Positions 15,477 to 16,086 of a DNA stretch of 16,086 nucleotides are shown here, one piece after another. This DNA comes from Lentimicrobiaceae bacterium (GTDB lineage Bacteria > Bacteroidota > Bacteroidia > Bacteroidales > SKPS01), in NCBI GenBank assembly GCA_007119395.1, contig SKPS01000341.1, forward strand, positions 1 through 16,086. The letters are read 5' to 3'. Under the pieces are notes generated by a model. That model was not told where the DNA came from, made no database searches, and saw only the letters and a program-made list of their open reading frames with translations. Each line of letters starts with the position of its first letter. Position 1 is the first letter of the stretch. The position numbers and the translations under genes are program-made.

Positions 15477-16086
15477 ATGAAAATCCAGATTCGGCTCACC
15501 CTGCTGTTTACCGTGTTATCAACCGCTATCCTGCTGACCCTGGCTGCCTTTATTTACATTTCGGCATCCTCTGACCGGGAGAATGAGTTTTACAATCTGC
15601 TCCAAAAAGAGGGGCTGACCAAGGCCAATTTGCTGCTGGATGCAGGGGTTGACGCCACCATCCTTCAGACCATCTATTTAAAAAACAGAGAGATATTGCA
15701 CGAGGTGGAAGTAGCCATCTACGACACAGCCTTCAACCTGCTATACCACGATGCGGTGGAGATCGATTTTGTAAAGGAGACCCCTGAGATGATTCAGGAG
15801 ATTGTGAGCAAAGGGGAAATCAGGTTTACCCAGGAGGGGTGGCAGGTGCTGGGGCTGCTGTTTTATTTCCAGGGGTCACCTTTTGTCCTCACGGCGGCTG
15901 CCTATGATGATTATGGCCTCACCAAGCTGGCGGGTCTGCGTAGCACCCTGGCCATGGCGCTGGCCGGGGGAGCGGTGCTGATCTTTCTTGCGGTCAGGTA
16001 CTTTATGCACCGGGCACTCAATCCGGTGGAACGTATGGTGGATGACATGGAGGAGATCACTGCTTCCCATTTACACCTGCGACTGA
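15477..16086 (+). CDS. Sensor histidine kinase, N-terminal part (3' end outside window)
   Basis: A frame opens at ATG 15477 and stays open to the last base, giving 203 complete codons. The protein begins MKIQIRLTLLF with a membrane helix at about residues 7-29, then a periplasmic sensor region of some 120 residues, and a second helix at about 156-176. HRALNPVERMVDDMEEITA after this is the start of a HAMP-type linker, with the typical Pro and Glu. This topology is standard for membrane-bound histidine kinases; the dimerisation and ATPase domains would lie outside the window. The sensor region shows no domain that I can name, so the signal is unknown. The gene follows the response regulator by 31 bases and is most likely its cognate kinase in one operon. 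Confidence 0.9.
   Translation, partial: MKIQIRLTLLFTVLSTAILLTLAAFIYISASSDRENEFYNLLQKEGLTKANLLLDAGVDATILQTIYLKNREILHEVEVAIYDTAFNLLYHDAVEIDFVKETPEMIQEIVSKGEIRFTQEGWQVLGLLFYFQGSPFVLTAAAYDDYGLTKLAGLRSTLAMALAGGAVLIFLAVRYFMHRALNPVERMVDDMEEITASHLHLRL

Noticed and set aside
1..16086. Mobile elements, CRISPR arrays, tRNA or rRNA genes, defence systems
   Set aside because: No transposase or integrase motifs, repeat-spacer pattern, cloverleaf sequence or defence domains were seen. Gene content is conserved housekeeping and envelope genes plus one two-component system.

Overview
The window looks like a chromosomal core region of a Bacteroidota bacterium, most likely order Bacteroidales. The reasons are the gene content and order, a 1099-residue SecA with a C-terminal SEC-C zinc motif, an FtsZ ending in an Asn-Ser-Tyr-Leu-His type tail, an Mrp without the usual CxxC, A-rich start regions mostly lacking Shine-Dalgarno sequences, and promoter-like boxes of the TAnnTTTG type. 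A family-level guess (Dysgonomonadaceae or relatives) rests only on overall protein resemblance. No phage, transposon, CRISPR, tRNA or rRNA signal was seen.

Positions 1-7816 on the plus strand hold the end of a division and cell wall (dcw) cluster: murD (3' part), ftsW, a fused murG-murC, ftsQ, ftsA and ftsZ. The genes overlap or sit within 20 bases of each other up to ftsA. A 102-base AT-rich gap precedes ftsZ. MurD and MurC build the UDP-MurNAc-peptide precursor in the cytoplasm, MurG makes lipid II at the membrane, FtsW polymerises glycan at the septum, FtsQ is the periplasmic divisome link, and FtsA anchors the FtsZ ring. The notable feature is that MurG and MurC, normally separate proteins, form one uninterrupted reading frame.

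Positions 7832-14579 are on the minus strand and converge on ftsZ with only 15 bases between stop codons. In transcription order they are mrp (Fe-S carrier ATPase), nfu (NifU-like scaffold), a hairpin terminator, a secA promoter candidate, secA, and two tightly linked envelope genes. The first envelope gene is an exported protein that may be a beta-barrel; the second is a lipoprotein. Both are of unknown function and appear co-transcribed with secA.

From 14701 to the end, on the plus strand, a promoter candidate precedes an OmpR-family response regulator and the N-terminal part of its partner sensor histidine kinase, which runs off the window. It is divergent from mrp.

Most of the window is conserved housekeeping content. 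The items deserving a second look are the MurG-MurC fusion, the uncharacterised exported-protein/lipoprotein pair behind secA, the CxxC-less Mrp next to Nfu, and the compact terminator-promoter junction upstream of secA.
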